This document shows, one piece after another, positions 30,824-40,246 of a stretch of 64,000 bases of DNA. The translations under genes were made by a program, and so were the position numbers. Origin of the DNA: Bacteroidota bacterium (GTDB taxonomy: Bacteria > Bacteroidota > Bacteroidia > AKYH767-A > OLB10); contig JADKFV010000014.1 in the NCBI GenBank assembly GCA_016717325.1, forward strand, positions 62,001 to 126,000, in the 5' to 3' direction. The notes below the pieces were generated by a model. The model saw only the letters and a program-made list of their open reading frames with translations. It ran no database searches and had not been told where the DNA came from. Every line of letters starts with the position of its first letter. Position 1 is the stretch's first letter.

Positions 30824-32014
30824 TTACTTTTTTTTAAATAATTTCATAATTATTGTACTTATTTTCAAATCGAAAGTGGCTGGTATGTGACTATCCAATA
30901 TTTCTTTTTGCCCTGCGGCATATCCTATTTCGTAAAGTTCAGCACAGTTTTTTGCATCACTCATATCGGTTAACTTGGTTACATGATCGGTAGTATATTG
31001 TTTGCCGGTAATTTTTTCCAGCTCGGCAGCAGCCACTGTAACATTGTAACGCAAGTAATGTAAAATTGGTTCGGGTGAAATTAAATCTTCAGTTAAATCA
31101 CCAACTTCACCATCTATACTTTTTGCTGTGGGTGAGCGCGATAACCATTGCAAAATTGTCTGGTTGGCCCAGCTTGCATCCTGCATCAACATATCGGGAA
31201 TTTGCTGCGCCCATTTCAACTGATGATTTTTTTCTATATCCTTTGGTAATTTTTCAAGTTTACTCATGCCGGTTCCTACCGAAATAATCATCAGTTTATC
31301 GGCACCTTTTTCCCAGTGAAAAGGAAACCCTTTTAGAGTTGCCACCTTAAGCAATTCCAATGAAGGATTGTTGGCCATACTAACACCACCATCCACAAAT
31401 GCACCTGAAATTCCTTGACCCACATCAATAGTAATTGGTAAAAAATAAGTTGGTGCTGCTGCACTTGCACGTATTGCATCGCGCAACAATATTTTTCCAT
31501 TGGCTCCAATTGCACTATCGAAATATTTTCCGCCCGGATGATTTATCAATGGCCATACACTATTGGTATCGGCCCGTTTGGCAACTATGCACAATCCTGT
31601 TTTTATATGTTCGCTATCGCCAAGCGTATAATCCTGAAACATATTTTTCAATTCCTTTTCGAGTGGCTCAGCACTGTAATTTGCTTTCACCATTTTGCCA
31701 ATTTCGAAAACATTCCACCAGTCGTTTTTTTGTCCGAATATTTTTATTCCGAGGGCAAAATATTTTTCTTTAATTTCTGCAACCGACAATCCAATGGAAA
31801 GTGCCGCAGCAATTATTGACCCTGTGCTTGTGCCTCCTATCAAATCGAAATAATGGCATAACCTAAAATCGGCAATATGCGGATGCCGGGCTTTTAAAAT
31901 TTGTTCTAACTTTTCGAGATAGCCAAGGCTTAATGCGCCACGTATACCGCCACCGTCAAGCGCAAGTATACGCTTCGGGCCGGTTGAAGGATCGAGTTTT
32001 TGTTGAAGTGTCAT
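30824..32014 (-). CDS. Patatin-like phospholipase
   Basis: 396 residues. All patatin hallmarks are present near the N-terminus: oxyanion loop LALDGGGIRGALSLG, nucleophile elbow GGTSTGS, and the catalytic Asp in GAFVDGG near residue 200. It is predicted to hydrolyse membrane phospholipids. The C-terminus (about 300-396) resembles the helical tail of CapV-like patatins. The stop of the upstream scaffold gene lies 4 bases from this ATG, which strongly implies co-translation. Patatin lipases are known effectors in several anti-phage systems, including CBASS; here the partner genes are TIR, MoxR and a membrane scaffold. Confidence 0.92.
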   Translation of the reverse strand: MTLQQKLDPSTGPKRILALDGGGIRGALSLGYLEKLEQILKARHPHIADFRLCHYFDLIGGTSTGSIIAAALSIGLSVAEIKEKYFALGIKIFGQKNDWWNVFEIGKMVKANYSAEPLEKELKNMFQDYTLGDSEHIKTGLCIVAKRADTNSVWPLINHPGGKYFDSAIGANGKILLRDAIRASAAAPTYFLPITIDVGQGISGAFVDGGVSMANNPSLELLKVATLKGFPFHWEKGADKLMIISVGTGMSKLEKLPKDIEKNHQLKWAQQIPDMLMQDASWANQTILQWLSRSPTAKSIDGEVGDLTEDLISPEPILHYLRYNVTVAAAELEKITGKQYTTDHVTKLTDMSDAKNCAELYEIGYAAGQKEILDSHIPATFDLKISTIIMKLFKKK

Positions 32015-32018
32015 TTGT

Positions 32019-35000
32019 TTAATTTTTTTTATTGCGTTTAGTATCGGTCAGTTTTGAAATTTTGTCAATCAAGTTTGAAATATTTAATTGGGCTTCGCCT
32101 ATTAATTGAAAATCACTTTTTTCTAAACTTAATTCTTTTGAGTTTCGAATTTTTTCTATTTCGGCTTCAATTCTACTATTTTCTTTCAATATATTATTGA
32201 AAAAGTTTTGCTCATTTTTATATTTATTTAAAGTTTCCTTTTTGTAGTAATCATCAGTTTGAAATCTTTCAATCTGCGAATGCAAAGTATCTACTTCATT
32301 ATTCAATGCAATTATTTTGCGCTTCACATTTATTTGTGGTTGCGAAACTAGCTTGCATCCTTTGGGTAATTGATTCGCTATTTGTTTTATATCATCCTCC
32401 GATAAATCGTTTTGCGATATATCGAGCAACTGAAGGTTTTTAAAACTATCGAACACCTTCAAATCTTTGGAAACCATACCTGCCGATAAATTTAATTTAC
32501 ATACACTGTCGGGATTTAGCAATGCTTTAATCAGCGAAGAAAAAACAAAGTCGCAATTTGGCACTACGTTAATATCACCCCCATGAATGGATTTTGTTCT
32601 GTGGTAGTTGATAGTAAAATAATTGTTATCGAAAGGATTTGACGCTTTTACCAAATGGGAAATATTATTTATCTCAGTTCCCTTCGAAGTGAAGTAATTC
32701 CTAAGTTTTTGAAAGCCAATGCTAACCTCGCTTTGATTTGACTGATTGCTGTTATTTAAAACATTTCCTAAACCAGAATTACCAGTCACAAAAACATATT
32801 CGTCAATCGAAATACTATCCGCTCTAGAATCTTTCATTTCAACAAACAAATCATCGAGCATCTTTTCTTCAGCATTGCTTGCAACTCTTTGCCAAAAGTC
32901 ACCATAAATAACTGCATTGGCTTTGGGTTTGATTTTATATGGATAGATGCTAAGAACCGGACAATTACTGCCATCGCTCAATTCGGCATCGGACATAGTT
33001 GGATACACATCATTATCGCATACCGTCAAAGAAATGTAGTTGTTGCCAATTCGTGAAATCTGATTTGGAGTCACAAAAAATGTTTTGTATCTGTTATTTC
33101 GTTTCCCTATTATTCTATAACTTATTCCATTGGTACAAATGGAACTTATAGAATATGTTTCGTAAATACTTTTGTTTCTAGTTGCATAATACAGCATGCT
33201 TTTATTTGCAGCAATGTTTATGAAACGCTTTTGCCTGTCCCAACCATTAATTTCGGTTGTGGCCTTAAATCTTTTCATAAATTCCTTTATTGTAATTGTA
33301 TTACATGCATAAATTACTTTTGCGACATTGTCGACAGGAGGATTTGTGTAACCAAAAATAATTCTCAATGAGTCGGTATAAATTTTAGGAAAAGTATTTA
33401 TCACATAAATTTTATAATCATTCATATTGTAGTACCCTGACAGAAAATGACCCGTGTCTGCATTATAAGCCGTCAATAATTTATGGTATGCAATGGCGAA
33501 ATTTGTTGCAATCTGTGAAGATGCATTTGTGTCTACGCCATTTTGATACAATGCATAATGTGTTGTTGTATATGCATTCAAAAAGTATCCATACCAGTTA
33601 ATATAGTTCAGTTGCTCGTTACTATCTAATACAAAATCTTTAATGAAGCATTTGCTTTCAGCATTCATTTCTTGCTGCAGCAAACTATTATTATCCATCG
33701 ATTGCATCATACTTTTTGCACCTATGCTCAATGCCTTGAGATAAGCCCATGCGCGGCAACCCACTATGCTGTTCGGTTCTATATCGCCATACAATTGTAT
33801 CACATTGTTTATAGTATCGGTATCGTATGCATCAGCAGCTATCACATTCAGGTTATTAAAAATAGTGTCGCTTTTTGCAAGGCTATCCGATTTCACAAAC
33901 CAGCTAAATGCAGCACCAGCGTTTTTTTCTATTATGCAATCATAACCCTTCTTGAGATAAAAAAATGCGCCCGCTTATTATCATCATCAATTAAATATTC
34001 TTTGTTTTTATAAATTTCGGTAACCACTTGTTTTTGATGTATGAATAAAGGCGCAATCGAAATAACAAGCAGTAGAATAATAACAGGTAACCGCCATTCT
34101 TTTTTTATGATATAAAGTAAAGCCCGATAAATTAATTTTGCGAAACTGCGATTGGCATTCTGCAATTTTTTATTGAAAAATATTTTAACCCGTTCAATAG
34201 CCGGTGGAAGAATTTTTTCTTTTGTCACGGTTTCTCCCTGCAACAGCAAATCACTTTTCTTACACCAACCTTGTTCTACATTTTCATCAATCTGTGTGTT
34301 GCGTCTGCTTTCAGCATTCGGTGCTGGAATTTCGGCAGCTGATTCAAAATTGTTTGCTTCTTCATTAACATTTTTTTGAATTGCATTTCTCAACCGCACT
34401 TTGAAATAGTCGCCTTCAACCTCCGTTATTTCAACTTCAGTTTTTATTTTCCATACAAACAATTTCGTACTTCCCGATTTTGGCAACTCATATACATTCA
34501 CTTTTGGCGACAGCACCTTTGCACTAATAGGAAAAGATAGCCCCGCCTGCTCATGCAATTCATTCCAAACTGTATCGGTGCCGGTATAGATGTAAGGCTC
34601 AAAAGTTTTTAAATTTGCATCTGCTTTTATATTTGGTACTTGCGATTGTGCGCCCAACAAACTAATGTGCAAATTAAAATCGGCAAAAGATTTTACGTTT
34701 TGTTCTGTGGTTATTTTTTTATTATCCAGGTTATAAGTAATTACTTTGGCAATGGATTGAACGGCAATTATTTTTTCATTTGCCCCAATTCGCTTTATCA
34801 ATTCATTTCGAAACAAAGATGGAATATCACCCTCGCGAAACCATTTCAAATAATTCAACTCCACTATAAGTTCATCGGTAAGGAAAGAGGCATCATTATA
34901 TAAATCAATGGCTATTTTGCGGGTTAAATCCCAATACAAAAATTCGTGAAGGGCGCAACAGGCAATCATTTGAAACACCCGTGGATTATTGTCATAATAC

Positions 35001-36879
35001 CATTCCAGCCTATCAACAAATGATGCAACAATTTTTTCTTCTGCATCCTCATTAACTGTTGCATTGGAAAGTTGGGCATAGCAGGCATCGAGGTTTGGAT
35101 AATCACTTACACAATTTAGCCTGGCCATTAATGAATAAGCTTTTGAATTGACAGTATAAAAATCGAGGCTCGCTAAATCGGTTAAAAAATTTTCTAACCC
35201 ACGTAGCGAAGCTGTTTCTATTAAAAATAATTTCGATAACAATATCTCCACATTGCCCCACAACTGCGGATGAACAGGAGTGAAAAGAATTTTTTCTTTC
35301 CAGGCATTTATATCATTTTGCACTTCGCGGTGCAGGTCGAATGTCTCGGGCACTATCAACTCATTACCATCGGTCCAAATCAATAAACGATGTTCAACAT
35401 GTGTAGCATGCAAATCTTTCAACGTATATTTTTTGCCCGATGTGTATGATGTTAAATACCTGATATCGTTATCGTATATAAATGCATCTATGGAAATAGA
35501 TTTTTCGATGTATGAAAGCAAATCAACTATTAGGCGGTAATGATGGTTGCGAATATTATTGCTTTTAATAAGTAATAAATATTCGGGGGTTTTGAAACTG
35601 TCCTGATTCACAACTGTTAGCATACCGGCATTTCGTATAGTCTTTTCGAAACTCTTGCGTTGGTCAATTTTTAGTTCTCCGGTTTGCTTGCGCTTGCGCC
35701 AAAGTTTTATTAAAATTTGAATTTCTTCAAAATCATACATACGTTTATCAACAGGAAAATGCAAAGTCTTATAAAAAGGTCCTGATGCTTTTTTGGGTGC
35801 GGCCTTACTTTTATTACTTTGAATTTGGGTTGGAAAATAAAATAAAATGCAACTGCAGCAAGCAACGCCAAAATAGAAATCAACATCTGCGTAACAGAAA
35901 ATCGGTAATAAGGATCCTTCCATAAGTAATCATCAATATTTACATCGATTGCCGGAGGGGCAGGGAAATTAACCGTAGGTATTTCGTTAATCTCTTTTTG
36001 AAAAGAAATGAAACTCATAGTTGAATCAGTACATTGAGCATTTGCTACAGACAATGACACCGAAATATCTGTATCTTTTATCTGTGAAAATTTATGTTCT
36101 GGATTTGCATCTTTCGCATTTGTGCCATCGCCAAAATCCCAGTGGTATTTCAAATTATCGCCTGTTGAAGTGTTTTCGAATTTTACAGTTTTCGAAACAG
36201 GATCAATGATTGCGTATGTGAAAGATGCCGCGCATTTTACAGGTGCATATATAATGTATGAGTCTTGATAAGTTGAATCGTATGCCTCTGTGGTAAGCAA
36301 CACTTCCTCATCTATTTGCACCCTTGACGATAGTATTAATGTATCGCAAAGACTGTCGGCAAAGGCTATGGAAGCAGAATCGCGTACCGTCCACAAATTT
36401 TTAACCTGAGGATGCACCGTTTTGTTATAAAGCTTAACCGTAGAGTCTGTTAACCTTATCGATAAAATATTTGCATCAACACTATCGACAGGAAAAGTAC
36501 AACAACACGAAATGTAATCATTAATAACTGCGTGATGTTTGCAATATTTGCGGGAGGTATAAAACAAAATAACCATCACTACAATGAGTGCGAGTGGAAT
36601 TAGCCACCACCACCAATTTTTTTTTGCAATGGGCTTTACAAATGGCTTGAGTTGAATTGTTGCGGTATCGAAATCAAATTGTTGTTTTTCGTTTTTACAG
36701 ACAACAGCCCGCAACGAATTTACAAAATGATGAATCGCATCAGGGTTTTCAAAAGTTGGTCGGGTAATATTATGAATGTGATAAATACGCAACAGCATTC
36801 CCGCATCGGGTTCAAATCCATTTTGACGAAGCCACGAAATGACATCCTCTATCGATGATATATTTTTATCATTCACCAC
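32019..36879 (-). CDS. Giant membrane scaffold protein of the TIR/MoxR operon (two apparent frameshifts)
   Basis: Three adjacent frames (36879-35710, 35923-33932, 33896-32019) join into about 1,620 residues if one base is added at the TTTT run 35809-35812 and one at the A7 run 33959-33965. Each junction then reads smoothly (FKVIKSKAAPKKAS; HFFYLKKGYDC). The order is: a small N-terminal helical domain; a membrane segment (WWWWLIPLALIVVMVILFY); a PKD domain (YHWDFGDGTNA); a second membrane segment (MLISILALLAAVAFYFI); a cytoplasmic region with HRLLIWTDG and LFTPVHPQLWGNVEILL; a third membrane segment (LPVIILLLVISIAPLFI); a region with one or two LRR-like units (LQLLDISQNDLSEDDI); and a coiled-coil tail. 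Not recognised as a known family. It resembles in position the large partner proteins of MoxR conflict systems. Confidence 0.65.
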
Positions 36880-36921
36880 TTGAGCAAAATCACAAATTTG
36901 AATTTAGCTTAAGCAATAAAT

Positions 36922-37839
36922 CTAAATCGTTTTTATTTTTGCCAGGGCAGAGTATAATGCCAACGGAAATTTTCCCTCATTAATTTCTTTGTTCTGTTTA
37001 CTCATTTCAATCAGCAAATGAAACCAACCAAGAAACTCGGCAGTGGCAGGTTTTTTTTGCATGTTATTGTTATTGCGTAAATCTATAAACATAGCTTTTG
37101 CTTTTTGGTATAGTCCATCGTTACCAGCGCCAAACCGGGCACGAACAATGTCATCAAGCATTTTGTATCTGTCTTTTTCGAAAGAAATGTGATGGAATAC
37201 ACATCGCCTCAAAAAAGGTTCGGGAAGATTTTTTTCTGTATTACTTGTTACAATTATTATGGGCTTCAAATCGGGATCGCATGCAACTTCCTTTTGTGTT
37301 TCTTTAACGGTAAAACGGTACCGGTCTAATTCATTCAACAAGTCGTTGGGGAAATCGCGCGGTGCTTTGTCAATTTCATCTATAAGCACTATACTTCGCA
37401 TTTTTAATTTCGATGCTGTGTCGGCAGACATTGCATTTTGTTGATTGATAAGTGCTTTTTCAAATGCCCTGCCAAGCATACCCATCGAAATGTAATTTTC
37501 AATAACCGTTAATTTATCCTTTTGAATTTGGGCATCAACAAAATGCCGCAACATATCATACTGATACAGCAAGTCGTTGGCAAGCGAAGTTGTTTTTGTA
37601 TTAAAAACATATAGCTCAAGATCGAAAAGTTTTTGAAGACATTGCGCCAAAACTGTTTTGCCGGTGCCTGGCTCACCTGTAATCAACAGCGGTTGCCCCA
37701 GCAACAAAGCAACATCTATGGCATCTGCCAGTTCCTGAGTAAGCACATAAGGGTTATCATCTGTAGGTTTATTTACAAACCCCGAAAGTTTTTCGCGCAG
37801 TATTTGCGTGGTGGATGATGTAGTGAATGGTGATGCCAT
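36922..37839 (-). CDS. MoxR-family AAA+ ATPase
   Basis: 305 residues. Walker A is TGEPGTGKTVLAQCLQ near residue 55, Walker B is SIVLIDEIDKAPRDFPNDLL near residue 150, sensor 1 is IVTSNTEKNLPEPFLRRC, and a C-terminal helical lid follows. MoxR ATPases act as chaperone-like remodelling enzymes, usually with a von Willebrand factor A partner (as in RavA-ViaA). No vWA protein is recognisable here. It sits 12 bases after the TIR gene and 42 bases before the scaffold gene. It probably remodels or gates the scaffold or the effectors (inference). Confidence 0.92.
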   Translation of the reverse strand: MASPFTTSSTTQILREKLSGFVNKPTDDNPYVLTQELADAIDVALLLGQPLLITGEPGTGKTVLAQCLQKLFDLELYVFNTKTTSLANDLLYQYDMLRHFVDAQIQKDKLTVIENYISMGMLGRAFEKALINQQNAMSADTASKLKMRSIVLIDEIDKAPRDFPNDLLNELDRYRFTVKETQKEVACDPDLKPIIIVTSNTEKNLPEPFLRRCVFHHISFEKDRYKMLDDIVRARFGAGNDGLYQKAKAMFIDLRNNNNMQKKPATAEFLGWFHLLIEMSKQNKEINEGKFPLALYSALAKIKTI

Positions 37840-37851
37840 TGTATTTAAATT

Positions 37852-39206
37852 TTATAATAAATATTTTTCGTTGATAATGTAATCGTCAATCTTATTCATG
37901 CTTATAGTTTGATCATTAGCAAATAAAGATGGATAATTGTTTTTAATGGATGCAGTATCGATACTATCTTCACTCAACAAATCGAGCCAGTTACTAAAAT
38001 CATCTTTACTCACATCATCGAAACCCGAAATATGCCAGATGCTATCTTTATTGGCAGCAGAATTAATAGCGCTTAGCAGGTTTTTTTCGAATGAGCTTCC
38101 TTTTAAATCGTCATCGTAAATAACCGAAATGAAATAGCAAATGCTTTCGAATTTTGTAAAAATATCATGGTCGCCTTCGCATACTTTTTGGTGCAGGTCG
38201 GTTTTCAATCTATCGAAAAGTGCAATGACATAACTTACATCATCCTTAAACCAAAGGAACAGTGGAATGATAATTTTTCTCCGGCTTTTATACTTTCGTC
38301 TTTCAGAAATTTTTGAGCCGTTGCACTCATTCTGTCTACTATCATATCTATAGCAATATCGGCAGACAAGCCCTCGTCAACTATCCGTGCTTCGCCTTTG
38401 AGATGGTTTTTTAAATTTTGGGTGCGGTCAAGTTTCGAAAAGTTGTAGTTCTCATTTTTTAAATCGTCACCCAAACTTCTGGGAATGCGTAAAACAAAAT
38501 TATTGATCAATTGGTCGAATGAACCCGAAAAAAAGAGTATCCCACTTTTTACTTTATCGGCAGCAGGCTTTTTCAGTATTTTTAAGCGAAAGAGTATGCT
38601 GTCTTTAAAATTATTAAACTGATTTTCTCTGTTAATTCGAAATCTGTTATTTTTTATCTTTTCACTATTTGCGGTAATAACGGGAGGTGGTAAGGTGTTT
38701 AGCTTGAGTACACCCGGAAATAAACGGTCTTTTATTTCATTTACAAAATCGGTTAAATTATTTTCGAATTCCATTGCGGTCGAATACATTGTTTTGTTAC
38801 CAATTGCAAAAGAAATTTTCTCTTCCAAAAAATATTTATGCTCGGCAGTGGTCCAAAATTTATCGATGGTTTTTGCAAACCTCACAGGAATAATATTGTT
38901 GAGCGTGCCTCTTTCCTTGCAAAGTTTTATAATTTCGGGTAATTCTGTTTCACTCACATAGGTCGATTGCAGATAGGGATTAGAAAAAAACAATATGAAA
39001 TAATCGCTGTTATTTATTCCATCTTTAATCAGTTTATCGTAGTTGTTACCTGCTTGAATTTCGTTTTCATCGAGCCAAAAATTATCCTTATCGTAATAAA
39101 ATCCATTGACTTCTTCCTTCTGAAAAACGGTATTCAAATATTCGAACACCCTTTTCATATGGCCTTTAAAATCTTCGCAGTGAGAATAAGAAATAAAAAT
39201 ACGCAT
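37852..39206 (-). CDS. TIR-domain protein with C-terminal extension (apparent frameshift at 38274-38278)
   Basis: The N-terminal TIR fold starts MRIFISYSHCEDF and continues with WLDENEIQAGNN, SDYFILFFSNPYL and a STYVSETELPEI segment whose Glu could be the NADase catalytic residue. The frame stops at 38235, but adding one base to the five-T run at 38274-38278 continues it as KIIIPLFLWFKDDVSYVIAL straight into the frame ending at 37852. The merged protein is about 451 residues. What looks like a separate 118-residue gene is therefore its acidic C-terminal part. TIR proteins in bacteria commonly degrade NAD+ or make signalling nucleotides in abortive defence. Whether this one is enzymatic is untested. 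Confidence 0.8.
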
Positions 39207-39217
39207 AAGCCCGGATA

Positions 39218-39416
39218 TTACTTCTGTTGAATTTTCTTTTGCATTATCGCTATCATTTTGTTGTACGCACTTTTCAAAGCATCATTTCTAAAAAAAGTCA
39301 AGGTCTCTATGTTTTGGTTTCTACAACATGTGCCCTAAAAACGAATAGGTATGTTCATTATCGGCATTTGTAAAAAATAGGATATTATTTTCACTTGAAA
39401 CAAAATATTTTTCCAT
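39218..39416 (-). CDS. Small protein upstream of the TIR gene (one apparent frameshift)
   Basis: From the ATG at 39416 the frame reads MEKYFVSSENNILFFTNADN and continues EHTYSFL. Removing one G from the GGG that follows lets it continue GTCCRNQNIETLTFFRNDAL to a TAA at 39218, giving about 65 residues. The composition looks coding in both parts, and the stop lies 11 bases before the TIR ATG, as for an operon gene. There is a CC pair and a Lys-rich tail (MIAIMQKKIQQK). No family recognised. It could instead be a decayed remnant. Confidence 0.4.
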
Positions 39417-39505
39417 CCTTGTTCAGCAGAAATTTCCATTTCAAAATAAATTTAAAAACCCGCCACATAAAACTTGAAATACACTATATTCTCTCAATCG
39501 TAACA

Positions 39506-39527
39506 TTACAAATTCTTCAATTTGTAA
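39506..39527. promoter_or_regulatory. Perfect 9-bp inverted repeat upstream of the TIR/MoxR operon
   Basis: TTACAAATT-CTTC-AATTTGTAA: two perfect 9-base arms with a 4-base spacer, 90 bases upstream of the small ORF. It could be an operator for a dimeric regulator or a stem-loop in the leader. It is not followed by a T-tract on either strand. The rest of the 39417-39615 gap has no gene that I can support. Confidence 0.4.
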
Positions 39528-39582
39528 TTACCATTTTTACGATCCATATAAATTCAAAGTAACACAACAGCATTACTCATGT

Positions 39583-39600
39583 CAAGGGGGTTTACCCTTG
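39583..39600 (-). terminator. Stem-loop downstream of the GNAT gene
   Basis: CAAGGG/CCCTTG six-base stem with a six-base loop, 16 bases after the GNAT stop on the minus strand. There is no T-tract, so it would be a weak or factor-dependent terminator, or an RNA-stabilising hairpin. Confidence 0.4.
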
Positions 39601-39615
39601 CATTAAAATAAAATC

Positions 39616-40140
39616 TTAAATCCTTATTCCCAAAACATAATCGTCATTCTCTTCAGTCCCAACATAAAATTTTTTAGTCCCAATTATTTCAAAGCCATAA
39701 TTTTTGTAGAAGGCATTTGCACGATGGTTCAATTGCCAAACGCCCAACCATAGGTATTCGAAATTATTTTTGCGGCCAAACGAAACAACTTCATCCATCA
39801 GGAATTTGCCAATGTGGTGTCGCCAATAATCGCGACCTACATATATGCGTTCAAGTTCTATGCATTGGAGTTTTGGCAAACTTTCGAGGGTTCTATCGCT
39901 GCGGAGCTTTATATATCCGCAATCTCTTTCATCAAGTTTGCATATGGCGTAAAATGCTTTGCCTTCTTTTATATCGGCTTCAATATCGGCTTGTACAAAT
40001 GCCTTTTGGCAATACAAAAGAAGGTCGTCCATGGCCTTTTCTTCGTGATAGGCTTCAATAAAAAAACGTGCGCCCAAATCGCAAATCAATTTTGCATCGC
40101 CATGAGTAGCCCACTTTATTGACAAATTTTGTTCGTTCAT
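39616..40140 (-). CDS. GNAT-family N-acetyltransferase
   Basis: 174 residues. GNAT fold with the acetyl-CoA binding segment ELERIYVGRDYWRHHIGKFL near residue 95, followed by FEYLWLGVWQLNHRANAFYK and NYGFEIIGTKKFYVG, the C-terminal signature. The start region (IKWATHGDAKLICDLGARFF) is the common first strand and helix. The acceptor substrate is unknown. It stands alone between the TIR/MoxR operon and the PLD nuclease gene. Confidence 0.88.
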   Translation of the reverse strand: MNEQNLSIKWATHGDAKLICDLGARFFIEAYHEEKAMDDLLLYCQKAFVQADIEADIKEGKAFYAICKLDERDCGYIKLRSDRTLESLPKLQCIELERIYVGRDYWRHHIGKFLMDEVVSFGRKNNFEYLWLGVWQLNHRANAFYKNYGFEIIGTKKFYVGTEENDDYVLGIRI

Positions 40141-40246
40141 TATTAAAATAAATATTGTTCAGCACAATGATAAGAAATGTTTGAATTAGCTTTTCCATCG
40201 CTTTAAAAATCTCCATTAACCATGGAGGTGCAGCAAAAAACACAAG

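Noticed and set aside
37852..38208. Separate 118-residue acidic gene
   Set aside because: Better explained as the C-terminus of the TIR protein after a one-base correction at 38274-38278.
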